NCBI RefSeq assembly: GCF_900156875.1
Contig: NZ_LT707408.1
Coordinates: 195,958 to 259,957 of the forward strand
Direction: 5' to 3'
DNA: 64,000 nucleotides
Origin: Robertmurraya dakarensis
GTDB taxonomy: Bacteria; Bacillota; Bacilli; Bacillales; Cytobacillaceae
Below the pieces are notes generated by a model. It made no database searches and was not told where the DNA came from. It saw only the letters and a program-made list of their open reading frames with translations. Positions within the stretch are counted from its first letter, which is position 1, and each line of letters opens with the position of its first letter. Positions 19,578 through 28,228 of this stretch are shown here, one piece after another. The position numbers and the translations under genes are program-made.

Positions 19578-21257
19578 ATGAAAGAAACATACGACATTGT
19601 TATTATTGGTGGCGGTAGTGCGGGTTCTGTACTTGGCAACCGCTTGAGCGAAGATGGGACACGCAGTGTTCTAGTTTTGGAGGCAGGGCGTAAGGATTTT
19701 GCATGGGATCTTTTAATTCAAATGCCAGCTGCATTACCCTTCCCTGCAGGAAAACCATTTTATGACTGGAGATACGAAACGGACCCTGAACCATATATGA
19801 ATGGAAGACGTGTCAAGCATGCACGTGGGAAGGTGCTTGGAGGTTCTGGTTCAATTAATGGAATGATTTTTCAACGTGGGAATCCGCTGGACTATGAACG
19901 CTGGGGAGCCGACCCTGGTATGGATACGTGGGATTTTGCACATTGTCTCCCGTATTTCAAACGCATGGAAAATGCATTAGCTGCTGACCCAGATGATGAA
20001 TTTCGCGGCCACGATGGTCCGCTTAAATTAGAACGCGGACCAGCTACTAATCCTCTATTTCAAGCCTTCTTTAACGCTGCTGTAGAGGCTGGTTACTCAC
20101 GAACTCCTGATGTGAACGGTTTTCGCCAAGAGGGATTCGGTCCGTTTGATAAGCATGTCTACAAAGGTCAAAGGTTTGGACCGTCACGTGCATATCTACA
20201 TCCCGCTATGGAGCGTCAGAACCTCACTGTGAAAACTCGTGCTTTTGTGACAAGCATTGACATCAATGATACCCGGGCGAACGGGTTGACCTATCAGCGG
20301 AATGGGAGGACTCATCATGTTACGGCGGGGGAAGTCATCCTTGCTGGTGGTGCAATAAACACGCCGCAACTCCTTCAACTGTCAGGTGTGGGTGATGCTG
20401 AGCATCTGCGTTCACTTGGCATTAAACCAGTTGTTGATCTTCCGGGTGTAGGTGAAAACCTTCAGGATCATCTTGAAGTTTACATCCAACACGCTTGTCC
20501 GTTGCCGGTATCCGAGCAGCCCAACTTAAATAAAGCAAAAATGCCTTGGATCGGTTTACAGTGGCTGCTTGGACGTACTGGTCCAGCAGCGACAAATCAT
20601 TTTGAAGGAGGAGGTTTCGTCCGTTCCAACGAGGACGTTGCTTATCCAAATTTAATGTTCCACTTCCTTCCTGTAGCGGTTCGGTACGACGGACAAAAAG
20701 CGGACACTGCTCATGGATTCCAAGTGCACGTAGGACCTATGTATTCCGATGCTCGAGGGAAATTGAAGATACGTTCGACAGATCCTACTCAGCACCCGAG
20801 CATGGTCTTCAACTATCTTTCTACCGAACAGGACCGGCGTGAGTGGATTGAAGCAATAAAAGTATCACGTGAGATCTTATCTCAGCCAGCTATGGCACCT
20901 TACAATTCAGGAGAAATCTCACCAGGTCCTTCCGTTCGAACAGACAAGGAGATTTTAGATTGGGTGGCGAAGGATGCTGAGACTGCACTTCATCCGAGCT
21001 GTACGGCAAAGATGGGGCCAGATTCAGATCCGATGTCTGTTGTAGATCCGCTAACCATGAAAGTTCATGGGCTTGACAATGTACGAGTGGTCGATGCATC
21101 AGCTATGCCATACGTCACTAACGGCAATATCCATGCCCCGGTGTTGATGTTGGCGGAGAAGGCATCGGATATAATTCTTGGACGTAAACCTCTTGACCCT
21201 ATTAATGCAGACTTCTACCGTCATGGAGTACATCCTGCTGACGCAGGCACAATATAA
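19578..21257 (+). CDS. betA: Choline dehydrogenase BetA (GMC oxidoreductase)
   Basis: A 559-residue FAD flavoprotein of the GMC family that oxidises choline to betaine aldehyde. The ADP-binding fold is [18 protein letters not shown] (residues 9-26); the GMC signature [13 protein letters not shown] is near residue 84; the C-terminal active-site regions [10 protein letters not shown] and [11 protein letters not shown] are present. The tail [17 protein letters not shown] resembles staphylococcal BetA/CudB. ATG 19578 follows CAGGAGGTC. B. subtilis uses an iron alcohol dehydrogenase (GbsB) for this step, so this is the alternative enzyme. It looks more GC-rich than its neighbours, which may point to transfer. 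Confidence 0.92.
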   Translation: MKETYDIVIIGGGSAGSVLGNRLSEDGTRSVLVLEAGRKDFAWDLLIQMPAALPFPAGKPFYDWRYETDPEPYMNGRRVKHARGKVLGGSGSINGMIFQRGNPLDYERWGADPGMDTWDFAHCLPYFKRMENALAADPDDEFRGHDGPLKLERGPATNPLFQAFFNAAVEAGYSRTPDVNGFRQEGFGPFDKHVYKGQRFGPSRAYLHPAMERQNLTVKTRAFVTSIDINDTRANGLTYQRNGRTHHVTAGEVILAGGAINTPQLLQLSGVGDAEHLRSLGIKPVVDLPGVGENLQDHLEVYIQHACPLPVSEQPNLNKAKMPWIGLQWLLGRTGPAATNHFEGGGFVRSNEDVAYPNLMFHFLPVAVRYDGQKADTAHGFQVHVGPMYSDARGKLKIRSTDPTQHPSMVFNYLSTEQDRREWIEAIKVSREILSQPAMAPYNSGEISPGPSVRTDKEILDWVAKDAETALHPSCTAKMGPDSDPMSVVDPLTMKVHGLDNVRVVDASAMPYVTNGNIHAPVLMLAEKASDIILGRKPLDPINADFYRHGVHPADAGTI

Positions 21258-21283
21258 GCTTAAACTAAATAATGCTTTCCGTG

Positions 21284-21357
21284 AGAAGGACTCTTTCAAA
21301 GTGTATTTGCCAGTTGAAGCATACATTTCATGAGAGGGTGCCTTCTTTTTATTTTTA
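21284..21357 (+). terminator. Probable terminator of betA
   Basis: AGAAGG (21284-21289) can pair with CCTTCT (21341-21346), with imperfect inner pairing of CTCT and AGAG, followed by TTTTATTTTT. The stem is irregular, so confidence is moderate. Confidence 0.5.
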
Positions 21358-21591
21358 TAAAATAGTCGGGCTTTTTTGTTCTAAATGAATAAGTACATTA
21401 ACAATAGGGCTATACCGATAGTGGGGAGGGGAGCTCAAGGGGGGAGGAAAAAAGATATTCTATTTAGTACGATATAATAAAAGAGAAGCTAGTCTCTCTA
21501 TCTCTAAAAAAAGATAATGGGTTCTCTTTTGAAGTTCAAAAGTTTAAAAAACAGGTTGGTAATTTGTATAGAAAATGTGCCATGCTTTTTA

Positions 21592-21780
21592 GGGGGAGAA
21601 TTTCCCGCTAATGTATAAAGGGGAGCCTTAAGAAGCAGATATAAGCGGAGAAATTCCGCTTATCGTCTCTAATTAACGCAAAATCCAAAGATTTGTGATC
21701 ATATAAAGGGAAAATCTGCCCTTATATTTAGTGAAATATGGGTATTTCCCAAATTAAGCGGAATTCTTCCCTTTATTTTT
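21592..21780. repeat. Cluster of short palindromic REP-like units
   Basis: At least five degenerate palindromes of about 20-26 bp lie side by side. The clearest are 21641-21663 (ATAAGCGGA / TCCGCTTAT arms) and 21701-21726 (ATAAAGGG / CCCTTATAT). Others around 21592, 21737 and 21755 share the pattern TAA-GSGG-AAWTTCCC. No protein is encoded in 21258-21936; this repeat cluster is its main content. Confidence 0.7.
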
Positions 21781-21804
21781 CAAAAACAAATCCTATTGAT
21801 ACAG

Positions 21805-21843
21805 CAATAAAAAAATAGGGTGAAATCACTACGATTTCACCCT
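21805..21843 (-). terminator. Terminator of the betaine-binding protein gene
   Basis: AGGGTGAAATC and GATTTCACCCT form a perfect 11-bp stem with a 5-nt loop; on the minus strand ATTTTTTTATT follows. Confidence 0.85.
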
Positions 21844-21936
21844 AATTACATTGGGATCTACTGGTTTGCACCTTTACCTTTAAAGAGAACCTCTTACTCA
21901 AAAAGGTGAGGGACCAACTTCTTTTTTACTACCCAT

Positions 21937-22836
21937 TTATTTCACCCATTCAGCAACTAATTCTTGATTCTCTTCAATCCATTTCTTAGCCCCTTCGAGA
22001 GGGTCGTTGGCATTTTCTACATAGTTGATAAGCTCGCCAATTTGTTGATCATCCATCTTCCAATTTTTTAACCATTCACTCACTTCTGGATAATCTTCTT
22101 CAAATCCATGTCTTGTAGCGTGGTATATTTTTTCTGCACCACCGTATGTATTTTTTGGATCGTCTAGGAACTTTAAGTCATATTCAGAGAATACCCAGTG
22201 AGGGCTCCAAAGTGGTGCTACGATTGGTTCTTTATTTTCTACTGCTTTGTCAATCTCAGATAACATTGCTGGTTCAGAGCTCGGTACTAAATCTAACTCG
22301 AGCTTATAATCTTCAAGTAATTGTTCTGTCACTTCCATTGTCCCTGCGCCAGGGTCAAATCCTACAATTTCTCCATTAAACAATTCTTTATGTTCATTTA
22401 AGTCTTCTACACTATTAACCTCATCTAAATAGGTAGGGACAACAAGTCCTACTTTTGCATTATCATACCAAGCAGTTTCTGAAAAGTTGACAGTATCTTG
22501 GAAATTTTCAAAGTAAACAGCATCTTGGACTGGCAACCATATTTCTAAACTAGCATCTAGGTCGCCACTTTCTAAAGCTTTCACAGTAGCGCCCATGTTC
22601 AATAAGTTTAACTCCACGTTATAACCTTCATCTTCTAGAATTGCTTTCCACATATTTGTTACTGCAATATTTTCAGCCCAGTTAATTTGACCAATCGTTA
22701 GTTCTTGTTCATTTACCCCTGTTTCTGCGGCTTCTGATTGTCCTTTGGATGCCTCACTTGCGCCTCCGCAAGCTGTCAGTACGGCTGACGTAAGCAGCAC
22801 TAAGATGAAACTAACTACATTTCTCCATTTGTTCAT
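21937..22836 (-). CDS. Glycine betaine ABC transporter substrate-binding lipoprotein (OpuAC-like)
   Basis: A 299-residue binding protein with a lipoprotein signal ending ...TSAVLTAC-GG. The OpuAC domain follows: GQINWAENIAVTNMWK, the DASLEIWLP segment and the APLWSPHWVF motif supply the tryptophans that form the aromatic cage for the quaternary ammonium group in OpuAC. ATG 22836 follows AGGGGAG. No permease or ATPase gene is next to it, so it must work with an Opu transporter encoded elsewhere. It shares the GbsR-type operator with betA and gbsA, indicating control by choline. Confidence 0.88.
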   Translation of the reverse strand: MNKWRNVVSFILVLLTSAVLTACGGASEASKGQSEAAETGVNEQELTIGQINWAENIAVTNMWKAILEDEGYNVELNLLNMGATVKALESGDLDASLEIWLPVQDAVYFENFQDTVNFSETAWYDNAKVGLVVPTYLDEVNSVEDLNEHKELFNGEIVGFDPGAGTMEVTEQLLEDYKLELDLVPSSEPAMLSEIDKAVENKEPIVAPLWSPHWVFSEYDLKFLDDPKNTYGGAEKIYHATRHGFEEDYPEVSEWLKNWKMDDQQIGELINYVENANDPLEGAKKWIEENQELVAEWVK

Positions 22837-22891
22837 ATTAAATGAACTCCCCTCTGTTTTTTTATGTAAATATATTAAAAATATCCTCAAT

Positions 22892-22935
22892 ATTAAATTC
22901 GTTAAGAATATTTTTAACAATAAAAGCGGAATATA
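22892..22935 (-). promoter_or_regulatory. GbsR-type operator and -10 box of the betaine-binding protein gene
   Basis: On the minus strand, 22918 to 22892 carries GTTAA-N8-TTAAC followed by a TTTAAT half site, the same 27-bp layout as at 19242 and 23803. A TATATT -10 box (22935-22930) sits 17 bp ahead; no good -35 is visible. Confidence 0.65.
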
Positions 22936-23018
22936 CTTATCCCTTTTTTAGAAGAGATAAGTATTAACTCATATACTTGGCAGCCTATATTCTCTAGACT
23001 GCATAGTGTCTTTTGAAA

Positions 23019-23570
23019 CTAATCTTGCTTATCTTTAGGTAAAAATTCAAATATTTTACCGCTTTTTATACTAGCGACTAAATCTTCCAACCAGTAATAA
23101 TATGTTTTAGAATCTTCTAATTGATCATAGTATTTTTTTGCCTCTGCAACAATATCTGGTGTGCTAGTTGAATCTTTAATAACATTTATAAAATCTTCTT
23201 GCGCTTCTTCAATTGCTTCCATATTCATTTTTACCTCTCGTTCCCACATCTGACAGTAAAATACCATAAAGGAACGGAAAAAATTTTTCTCGGCTACATA
23301 GGTATGTTTTCTAGAACCACGCGTAAATGTTTTTTTTACCATTTCTATTTCTTGTAGCTTACGGACACTGGTACTCATACTCGGTTTACTCATTCCGAGT
23401 TCCGTACGCATTTCATCAAGAGTCATTTGTTCTTTAAAGTACATTGTTGCATATAAATTTGCAGCAGCTGGTGTAACACCATATAAATCCATCGTTTCTG
23501 CAATGGCGCCAATGACTTTATCTTTGGCTTCTTCTATTTTAATTCTGGATTTTTCAGTAGAATCACTCAT
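23019..23570 (-). CDS. gbsR: Choline-responsive repressor GbsR
   Basis: A 183-residue GbsR/MarR-type regulator with a winged helix-turn-helix at about residues 38-95 (MTLDEMRTELGMSKPSMSTS then VRKLQEIEMV) and a C-terminal helical domain. In B. subtilis GbsR represses gbsAB and opuB and is released by choline. The ATG follows GGAGGAG. It is divergent from gbsA, as in B. subtilis, and stands between the two operators that I infer as its targets. Confidence 0.92.
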   Translation of the reverse strand: MSDSTEKSRIKIEEAKDKVIGAIAETMDLYGVTPAAANLYATMYFKEQMTLDEMRTELGMSKPSMSTSVRKLQEIEMVKKTFTRGSRKHTYVAEKNFFRSFMVFYCQMWEREVKMNMEAIEEAQEDFINVIKDSTSTPDIVAEAKKYYDQLEDSKTYYYWLEDLVASIKSGKIFEFLPKDKQD

Positions 23571-23763
23571 AAAGTCGCTCCTCCAATATAAAGTAAAGCG
23601 CGTTAAATATTTATTAAATCTTCTTCACAAACTTTATGATACCGTGTTCAGTTTAAATGTCAAATGCAAAACGTGAATTCAACCAATGCCAAATGTCTGC
23701 AAACCTTTGTAAATACAACCATTCTGGTTATATTTAATTCTTTCAAAAAAATATATTCCACTT

Positions 23764-23829
23764 TTGACAGTCTTAAGGAGACATGTTAGTATGTTTAAAA
23801 AGATTAAATAAATTTTTAACAAATTTAAT
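23764..23829 (+). promoter_or_regulatory. gbsA promoter with GbsR-type operator
   Basis: TTGACA (23764-23769), a 17-bp spacer and TAGTAT (23787-23792) form a strong sigma-A promoter. The 27-bp operator at 23803-23829 (TTAAA-N6-TTTAAC plus TTTAAT) covers the start region and the first transcribed bases, a position for steric or roadblock repression. Confidence 0.75.
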
Positions 23830-23855
23830 ATAATTAAAATTTTGGAGTGGTAGAT

Positions 23856-25325
23856 TTGAGTCTAAAACAACAATACATAAATGGAAAATGGGTGGGGGCA
23901 ATTTCAGGTAACACCCGAGATATTATTAATCCGTTTAACAGGGAAATTATTGCAACTGTTGCGGAAGGTGATGAATCGGATGCAAAAGCGGCAATCGCTG
24001 CAGCAAGAGCAGCATTTGACAGCGGAGAATGGTCTTCTGCTTCAGCAACTGAGCGGGGGACTATCGTAAGGAAAATTGCTGAATTAATAGAAAGAGATAA
24101 GGAAGAGCTTGCTAGATTAGAAACGTTAGATACTGGCAAAACAGTAGTGGAAAGCCGTGGAGATATGGATGATATCGCTGGAGTATTCCGTTATTATGCA
24201 GAGATTGCAGATAAAAACGGAGGGGAACTTATTGACTCTCCAGTGCCAAACTCTATCAGTAAGGTAGTTCGCGAACCGGTTGGGGTTTGCGGTCAAATTA
24301 CTCCATGGAATTACCCTTTATTGCAGGCATCTTGGAAACTGGCTCCGGCCCTAGCTGCAGGTAACACATTAATAATGAAGCCAAGCGAAATTACCCCACT
24401 TACAACGATTAAAGTATTCGAACTAATGGAAGAGGCAGGAGTGCCCGCTGGGGTTGCTAACTTAGTACTTGGTACTGGACAAACGGTTGGTGCGGAGCTA
24501 TCTAGAAACGTTGATGTGGACCTTATTTCCTTTACGGGCGGACTTGTAACTGGGAAAAAAATTATGCAAGCGGCAAGCGGTAATGTGAAGAAACTTGCAC
24601 TTGAACTCGGCGGGAAAAACCCTAACATCATCTTTGCTGATGCCGAATTTGAGACTGCAGTTGACCAAGCGTTAAACGGAGTATTCTTCCACGCAGGCCA
24701 GATTTGTTCAGCTGGAACAAGACTGATTATAGAAGAAAGTATTCACGATGAGCTCGTTAACGCACTTATTGATCGAGTGAAGAAATTTAAGCTTGGAAGC
24801 GGGTTTGACGAAGACACACAAATGGGTCCGCTGATTTCAGCTGAGCACCTTGCGAAAGTAGAGAAATATGTAGAAACAGGTATTGAAGAAGGTGCGACAT
24901 TAGCAGTTGGCGGGAGCCGGCCAGAAGAGCCAGAATTGCAAAATGGATTTTTCTATTTACCTACTATTTTTACTAACTGCACAACAGACATGAGGATTGT
25001 TCAAGATGAAGCTTTCGGGCCGGTTATCACGGTTGAGAAATTTCGTACAGAAGAGGAAGCGGTAGAGCTTGCCAATGACTCTATTTACGGGCTTGCTGGT
25101 GGTGTATGGACAAACGATCTTGTAAAAGCTGAACGTTGTGCAGCGAAGATGCGCATGGGTACTGTTTGGATTAATGACTTCAATGTTTATTTTCCACATG
25201 CACCATGGGGGGGATTTAAGCAGTCTGGAATTGGACGTGAACTAGGAAGACTAGGTATAGATGAATATACAGAAACAAAGCATGTATTCCAAAACTTTAA
25301 ACCTAGACCAACCAACTGGTTTTAG
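23856..25325 (+). CDS. gbsA: Betaine-aldehyde dehydrogenase GbsA
   Basis: An aldehyde dehydrogenase of 489 residues that turns betaine aldehyde into glycine betaine with NAD+. It closely follows B. subtilis GbsA: DTGKTVVESRGDMDDIA, PWNYPLLQASWKLAPALAAG, the general base in LELGGKNPN and the catalytic Cys in FHAGQICSAG. The end KPRPTNWF is also GbsA-like. The TTG start at 23856 lies 8 nt after GGAG; an in-frame GTG at 23847 overlaps that site. A terminator follows. With BetA it completes choline-to-betaine conversion. Confidence 0.95.
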   Translation: MSLKQQYINGKWVGAISGNTRDIINPFNREIIATVAEGDESDAKAAIAAARAAFDSGEWSSASATERGTIVRKIAELIERDKEELARLETLDTGKTVVESRGDMDDIAGVFRYYAEIADKNGGELIDSPVPNSISKVVREPVGVCGQITPWNYPLLQASWKLAPALAAGNTLIMKPSEITPLTTIKVFELMEEAGVPAGVANLVLGTGQTVGAELSRNVDVDLISFTGGLVTGKKIMQAASGNVKKLALELGGKNPNIIFADAEFETAVDQALNGVFFHAGQICSAGTRLIIEESIHDELVNALIDRVKKFKLGSGFDEDTQMGPLISAEHLAKVEKYVETGIEEGATLAVGGSRPEEPELQNGFFYLPTIFTNCTTDMRIVQDEAFGPVITVEKFRTEEEAVELANDSIYGLAGGVWTNDLVKAERCAAKMRMGTVWINDFNVYFPHAPWGGFKQSGIGRELGRLGIDEYTETKHVFQNFKPRPTNWF

Positions 25326-25403
25326 CTGCCAGCTTTTTATCCGTGATTTTAGATAAAATATAAGAAGAACAACCTGCTTTCCTATCAATAATACAGAGTT
25401 ATG

Positions 25404-25447
25404 GAGGCTTCTCATGAGTTCAGCGAACTACTGAGAGGCTTCTTTTT
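25404..25447 (+). terminator. Terminator of gbsA
   Basis: GAGGCTTCTCATGAGTTC pairs with GAACTACTGAGAGGCTTC with two mismatched positions, followed by TTTTTT. Confidence 0.85.
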
Positions 25448-25502
25448 TCGAACAATTTATTAGAATAGGCTTTTACAGTCAATAGACGGATAAGTTTATT
25501 CT

Positions 25503-25531
25503 TTGAAATAAAATATAGAATTGGCTATACT
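25503..25531 (+). promoter_or_regulatory. Sigma-A promoter of the L25/Ctc gene
   Basis: TTGAAA (25503-25508), a 17-bp spacer and TATACT (25526-25531), 85 bp before the start codon. I see no sigma-B type GTTTAA...GGGTAT pair, in contrast to B. subtilis ctc. Confidence 0.7.
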
Positions 25532-25615
25532 TAAATAGTATGTGAATTTTTTATTATTTTAGACTATAAAAATAAAAGTCTAAAATTCATCTAAACAGAA
25601 AGGTGGAAGTAAAAA

Positions 25616-26209
25616 ATGAATACCCTAGTAGCTCAAGAGAGGAAAGATTTTAAAAAATCTGCTTTGAAAACATTTAGAAATGATGGGGAGATCCCAGCAA
25701 TTGTTTATGGAAGAGAAATTAATACAAAGTCTATTTTTATTAAGTACACAGACTTACGAAGAGTGATAAGGAATGTTGGTAGAAATGGAATTATATCTCT
25801 CAACGTTAATGGACAATCAAAAAATGTTATTTTAAGAGATTACCAGAATAACCCTGTAACAAAAGATATACTTCATGTTGATTTTCTTCAAGTTGATCAG
25901 CATACTGAAATCGACACAAATGTTAGTGTGATTTTAGTAGGAACCTCTAAAGGAGAAAAGGTTGGAGGAGTTGCTAAGCAATTTCTTCACGAATTGAATA
26001 TAACAGCAAAAGCGAACGATATTCCTGATAGTATTGAAATTGATATCACAAATTTTGAAATTGGTCATACCGTTCAAATAGGTGACATTAAAAAGGAATA
26101 CAGTAACTGTACGTTCAAACATGAGGATGAAGAAACCATAATGATGGTTGATTATGTAAAACCTATAGCAGAGGAAGATGCTAGTCAAGTTGAAGTATCA
26201 GGAGTTTAG
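25616..26209 (+). CDS. ctc: 50S ribosomal protein L25/general stress protein Ctc
   Basis: A 197-residue two-domain L25/TL5/Ctc protein that binds 5S rRNA. The N-terminal domain has the family pattern GEIPAIVYGR (residues 25-34) and RDYQNNPVTKDILHVDFLQV; the beta C-terminal domain carries PDSIEIDITNFEIGHTVQIGDI. ATG 25616 follows AAAGGTGG. The usual position of ctc is between prs and spoVC (pth); here it is alone, flanked by hypothetical genes with its own promoter, so it may be a second copy or a relocated gene. Confidence 0.92.
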   Translation: MNTLVAQERKDFKKSALKTFRNDGEIPAIVYGREINTKSIFIKYTDLRRVIRNVGRNGIISLNVNGQSKNVILRDYQNNPVTKDILHVDFLQVDQHTEIDTNVSVILVGTSKGEKVGGVAKQFLHELNITAKANDIPDSIEIDITNFEIGHTVQIGDIKKEYSNCTFKHEDEETIMMVDYVKPIAEEDASQVEVSGV

Positions 26210-26409
26210 TCCAAAGAACAACTTATAATAATCAGCTCTCCACGCTAGTACAATACTGAGTATAATAGATTTATAAAACTATTTGTCTTTTACCATTAAA
26301 AGTATAAATAAAACGAAAAACTATGTCAATACTTTTTTAAAACACAATTTGATAGTTTTTTCATCGTCTAAAGCAGTTCTTCTACTTAAGAATTGTGGAT
26401 TGTGTTCCG

Positions 26410-26446
26410 GCTGTTGAGAGTGTCTTCTCTCAACAGCTTATTTTGT
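26410..26446 (+). terminator. Terminator after the L25/Ctc gene
   Basis: GCTGTTGAGAG and CTCTCAACAGC form a perfect 11-bp stem with a 6-nt loop followed by TTATTTTGTTT. The rest of 26210-26608 holds no gene I can support. Confidence 0.8.
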
Positions 26447-26608
26447 TTAGAAGAGCTGTTAAAACTGAAAGAGCAAACGGTTTACTTCTATAATATAAGA
26501 CATTTTTTAGCAATCATTTAGCAACAGTTCTTTCTTCCACTGGCCTCGAGTACATAGTAGACTGAATTAATACTACGAAAAAAAACTGTACGGAGGAGGG
26601 GAAAGCAT

Positions 26609-27412
26609 TTGATTAGAATGCACAACATACAAGACCATATTAAAGAGGCTCTTAGACCTTACTATAAAGATAGGGAAAAGCCGGATGTTTTTCCATCAAT
26701 ATTTGAAATTAATCATCAGTTATACTATTACTTTACTTTTGCTCCTGCTGCTGAACAGCTAATCATGAAGGAGGATGGAACTGTTCCTTATTTTCATGAA
26801 ATACAAGAAATAGCTCTAATTTGTAACAGCTACAATGTTTCTATTGAAACCATTGCTTCAATAGGGAAAAAGTGGGTGGAATCTGGAAAAAGGGAGAATT
26901 ACGAAAAGCTTCGAAACATTCTTCGGGATGCACAGAAAGGTTTAGCCCCTCTTCCACCAGATGTGGAGGCAGCATTTCACTCCTATTTACGTACAGCTGA
27001 TCAAATAATTGATCTTCAGAATGCTGTACAAGAGGCGGTGGATGATGCCATCATCATTTGGGATCGAACGAATCTGCAGGAGCTCGCCACACAACAGGAT
27101 CAAATAGATATGAGAAAATGTATTGTTAAAATGACACGCGCTGCCTACAAGCAAAATGAAATTCAGCTGCAAACTGAAAAGGACCGGGAACGGGTGTGGG
27201 AGTTTGTTTCTTCAAGGAGATGGCCCTTTAACATGTCAGGATGGTCTGTTTATTTTAAATTAAGGCCCTATCAGAAAAATATGATGAAAAACACACCATC
27301 AAATATAAGAGAAGCTGAAGAAGTGGGAAGGATGGTCTTAGAGGAAGATCTTCCTCTCGAACAGCATGAAAATGTCAATGATGTTTGGCAGCATCTCCGT
27401 AATCCTAGATAA
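26609..27412 (+). CDS. Hypothetical protein, mixed helical, unknown function
   Basis: A 267-residue soluble protein without signal peptide or membrane segments. I do not recognise the family. The first part (1-60) is rich in aromatic residues (INHQLYYYFTF), the middle is helical and acidic, and a conserved-looking basic/aromatic patch WPFNMSGWSVYFKLRPYQK lies near residue 213. Start is TTG 26609, 9 nt after GGAGGAGG; ATG 26618 is an alternative with poorer spacing. It is a single-gene unit. Confidence 0.7.
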   Translation: MIRMHNIQDHIKEALRPYYKDREKPDVFPSIFEINHQLYYYFTFAPAAEQLIMKEDGTVPYFHEIQEIALICNSYNVSIETIASIGKKWVESGKRENYEKLRNILRDAQKGLAPLPPDVEAAFHSYLRTADQIIDLQNAVQEAVDDAIIIWDRTNLQELATQQDQIDMRKCIVKMTRAAYKQNEIQLQTEKDRERVWEFVSSRRWPFNMSGWSVYFKLRPYQKNMMKNTPSNIREAEEVGRMVLEEDLPLEQHENVNDVWQHLRNPR

Positions 27413-27528
27413 AATAAGTATGAACAGTAGGATTAGACGGATTTTCCCTGGGTCCTTTAGAGGATTTATTTTTTTCCAAAAGCTGTTAAGTTGGATATGA
27501 ACTTTTTAGCACCTGGGAGGGGAATAAA

Positions 27529-28047
27529 GTGAATAATGAATTTGTAGTTATGGCAAAAAAAGGCAGGATGGTTATGCTGACTGTTCTTAGTCTAATTTTT
27601 GTTGCGTTAGGTATATTTATTTTATCGGTTCCATTTGATGATCCGTTGTGGCCCACAGTAATAGGAATAATTACTATCGCAGTATTCGGGCTATGTTTCC
27701 TATTTTTTGTTAAAGTGCTGATCAAGTGGGAACCGGCCGTGGTAATTACGAAAGAAGGAATAGTAGACCAGTCCAGTTATATCGGTGCAGGCCTTGTCAA
27801 ATGGGAGGAAATTGAAGCGATTGATTTCTTGAATTATTCGGGTCAGACTTATCTTGGGATTTTCACTTTTGACACTGAATTGATCATCAATAGGTCAAGC
27901 GGAATGAAGAAGTTGTTTAACAAATTAAACAAAGGCTTACTACCTTCACAAGTGAACATACCTGTTAAGAATTTAGATTGTTCAGTGGATGACCTTGTAA
28001 ATGCCATCGGCGAACGTTGGGAAAGGGCGATGAATGAACAATCTTGA
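27529..28047 (+). CDS. STM3941-family membrane protein
   Basis: A 172-residue protein with two membrane helices (about residues 14-34 and 43-65) followed by a soluble PH-like domain (WEPAVVITKEGIVDQSSYIG, then VKWEEIEAIDF). This layout is that of STM3941-family proteins, which have no assigned function. GTG 27529 follows GGGAGGGGAA with good spacing. The terminator 80 bp downstream makes it monocistronic. Confidence 0.7.
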   Translation: MNNEFVVMAKKGRMVMLTVLSLIFVALGIFILSVPFDDPLWPTVIGIITIAVFGLCFLFFVKVLIKWEPAVVITKEGIVDQSSYIGAGLVKWEEIEAIDFLNYSGQTYLGIFTFDTELIINRSSGMKKLFNKLNKGLLPSQVNIPVKNLDCSVDDLVNAIGERWERAMNEQS

Positions 28048-28124
28048 TGTTTTTTGAAACTATTTAACAAAGTTCTTTGGCATTAAATTAAGATAGTAAA
28101 CTTGGAAATTACCATTCTATTACT

Positions 28125-28171
28125 GGAGGTGTCTCATTCGTTCATTGAACTTGTGAGGGACCTCTTTTTTT
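28125..28171 (+). terminator. Terminator
   Basis: GAGGTGTCTCATTCGTTC pairs imperfectly with GAACTTGTGAGGGACCTC, followed by TTTTTTT. It ends the transcript of the 27529 gene. Confidence 0.8.
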
Positions 28172-28228
28172 GCATTTGTTCTTACACCTATCTTTTCATC
28201 ATTCATACTTTAAAAATAGGTGATCATT

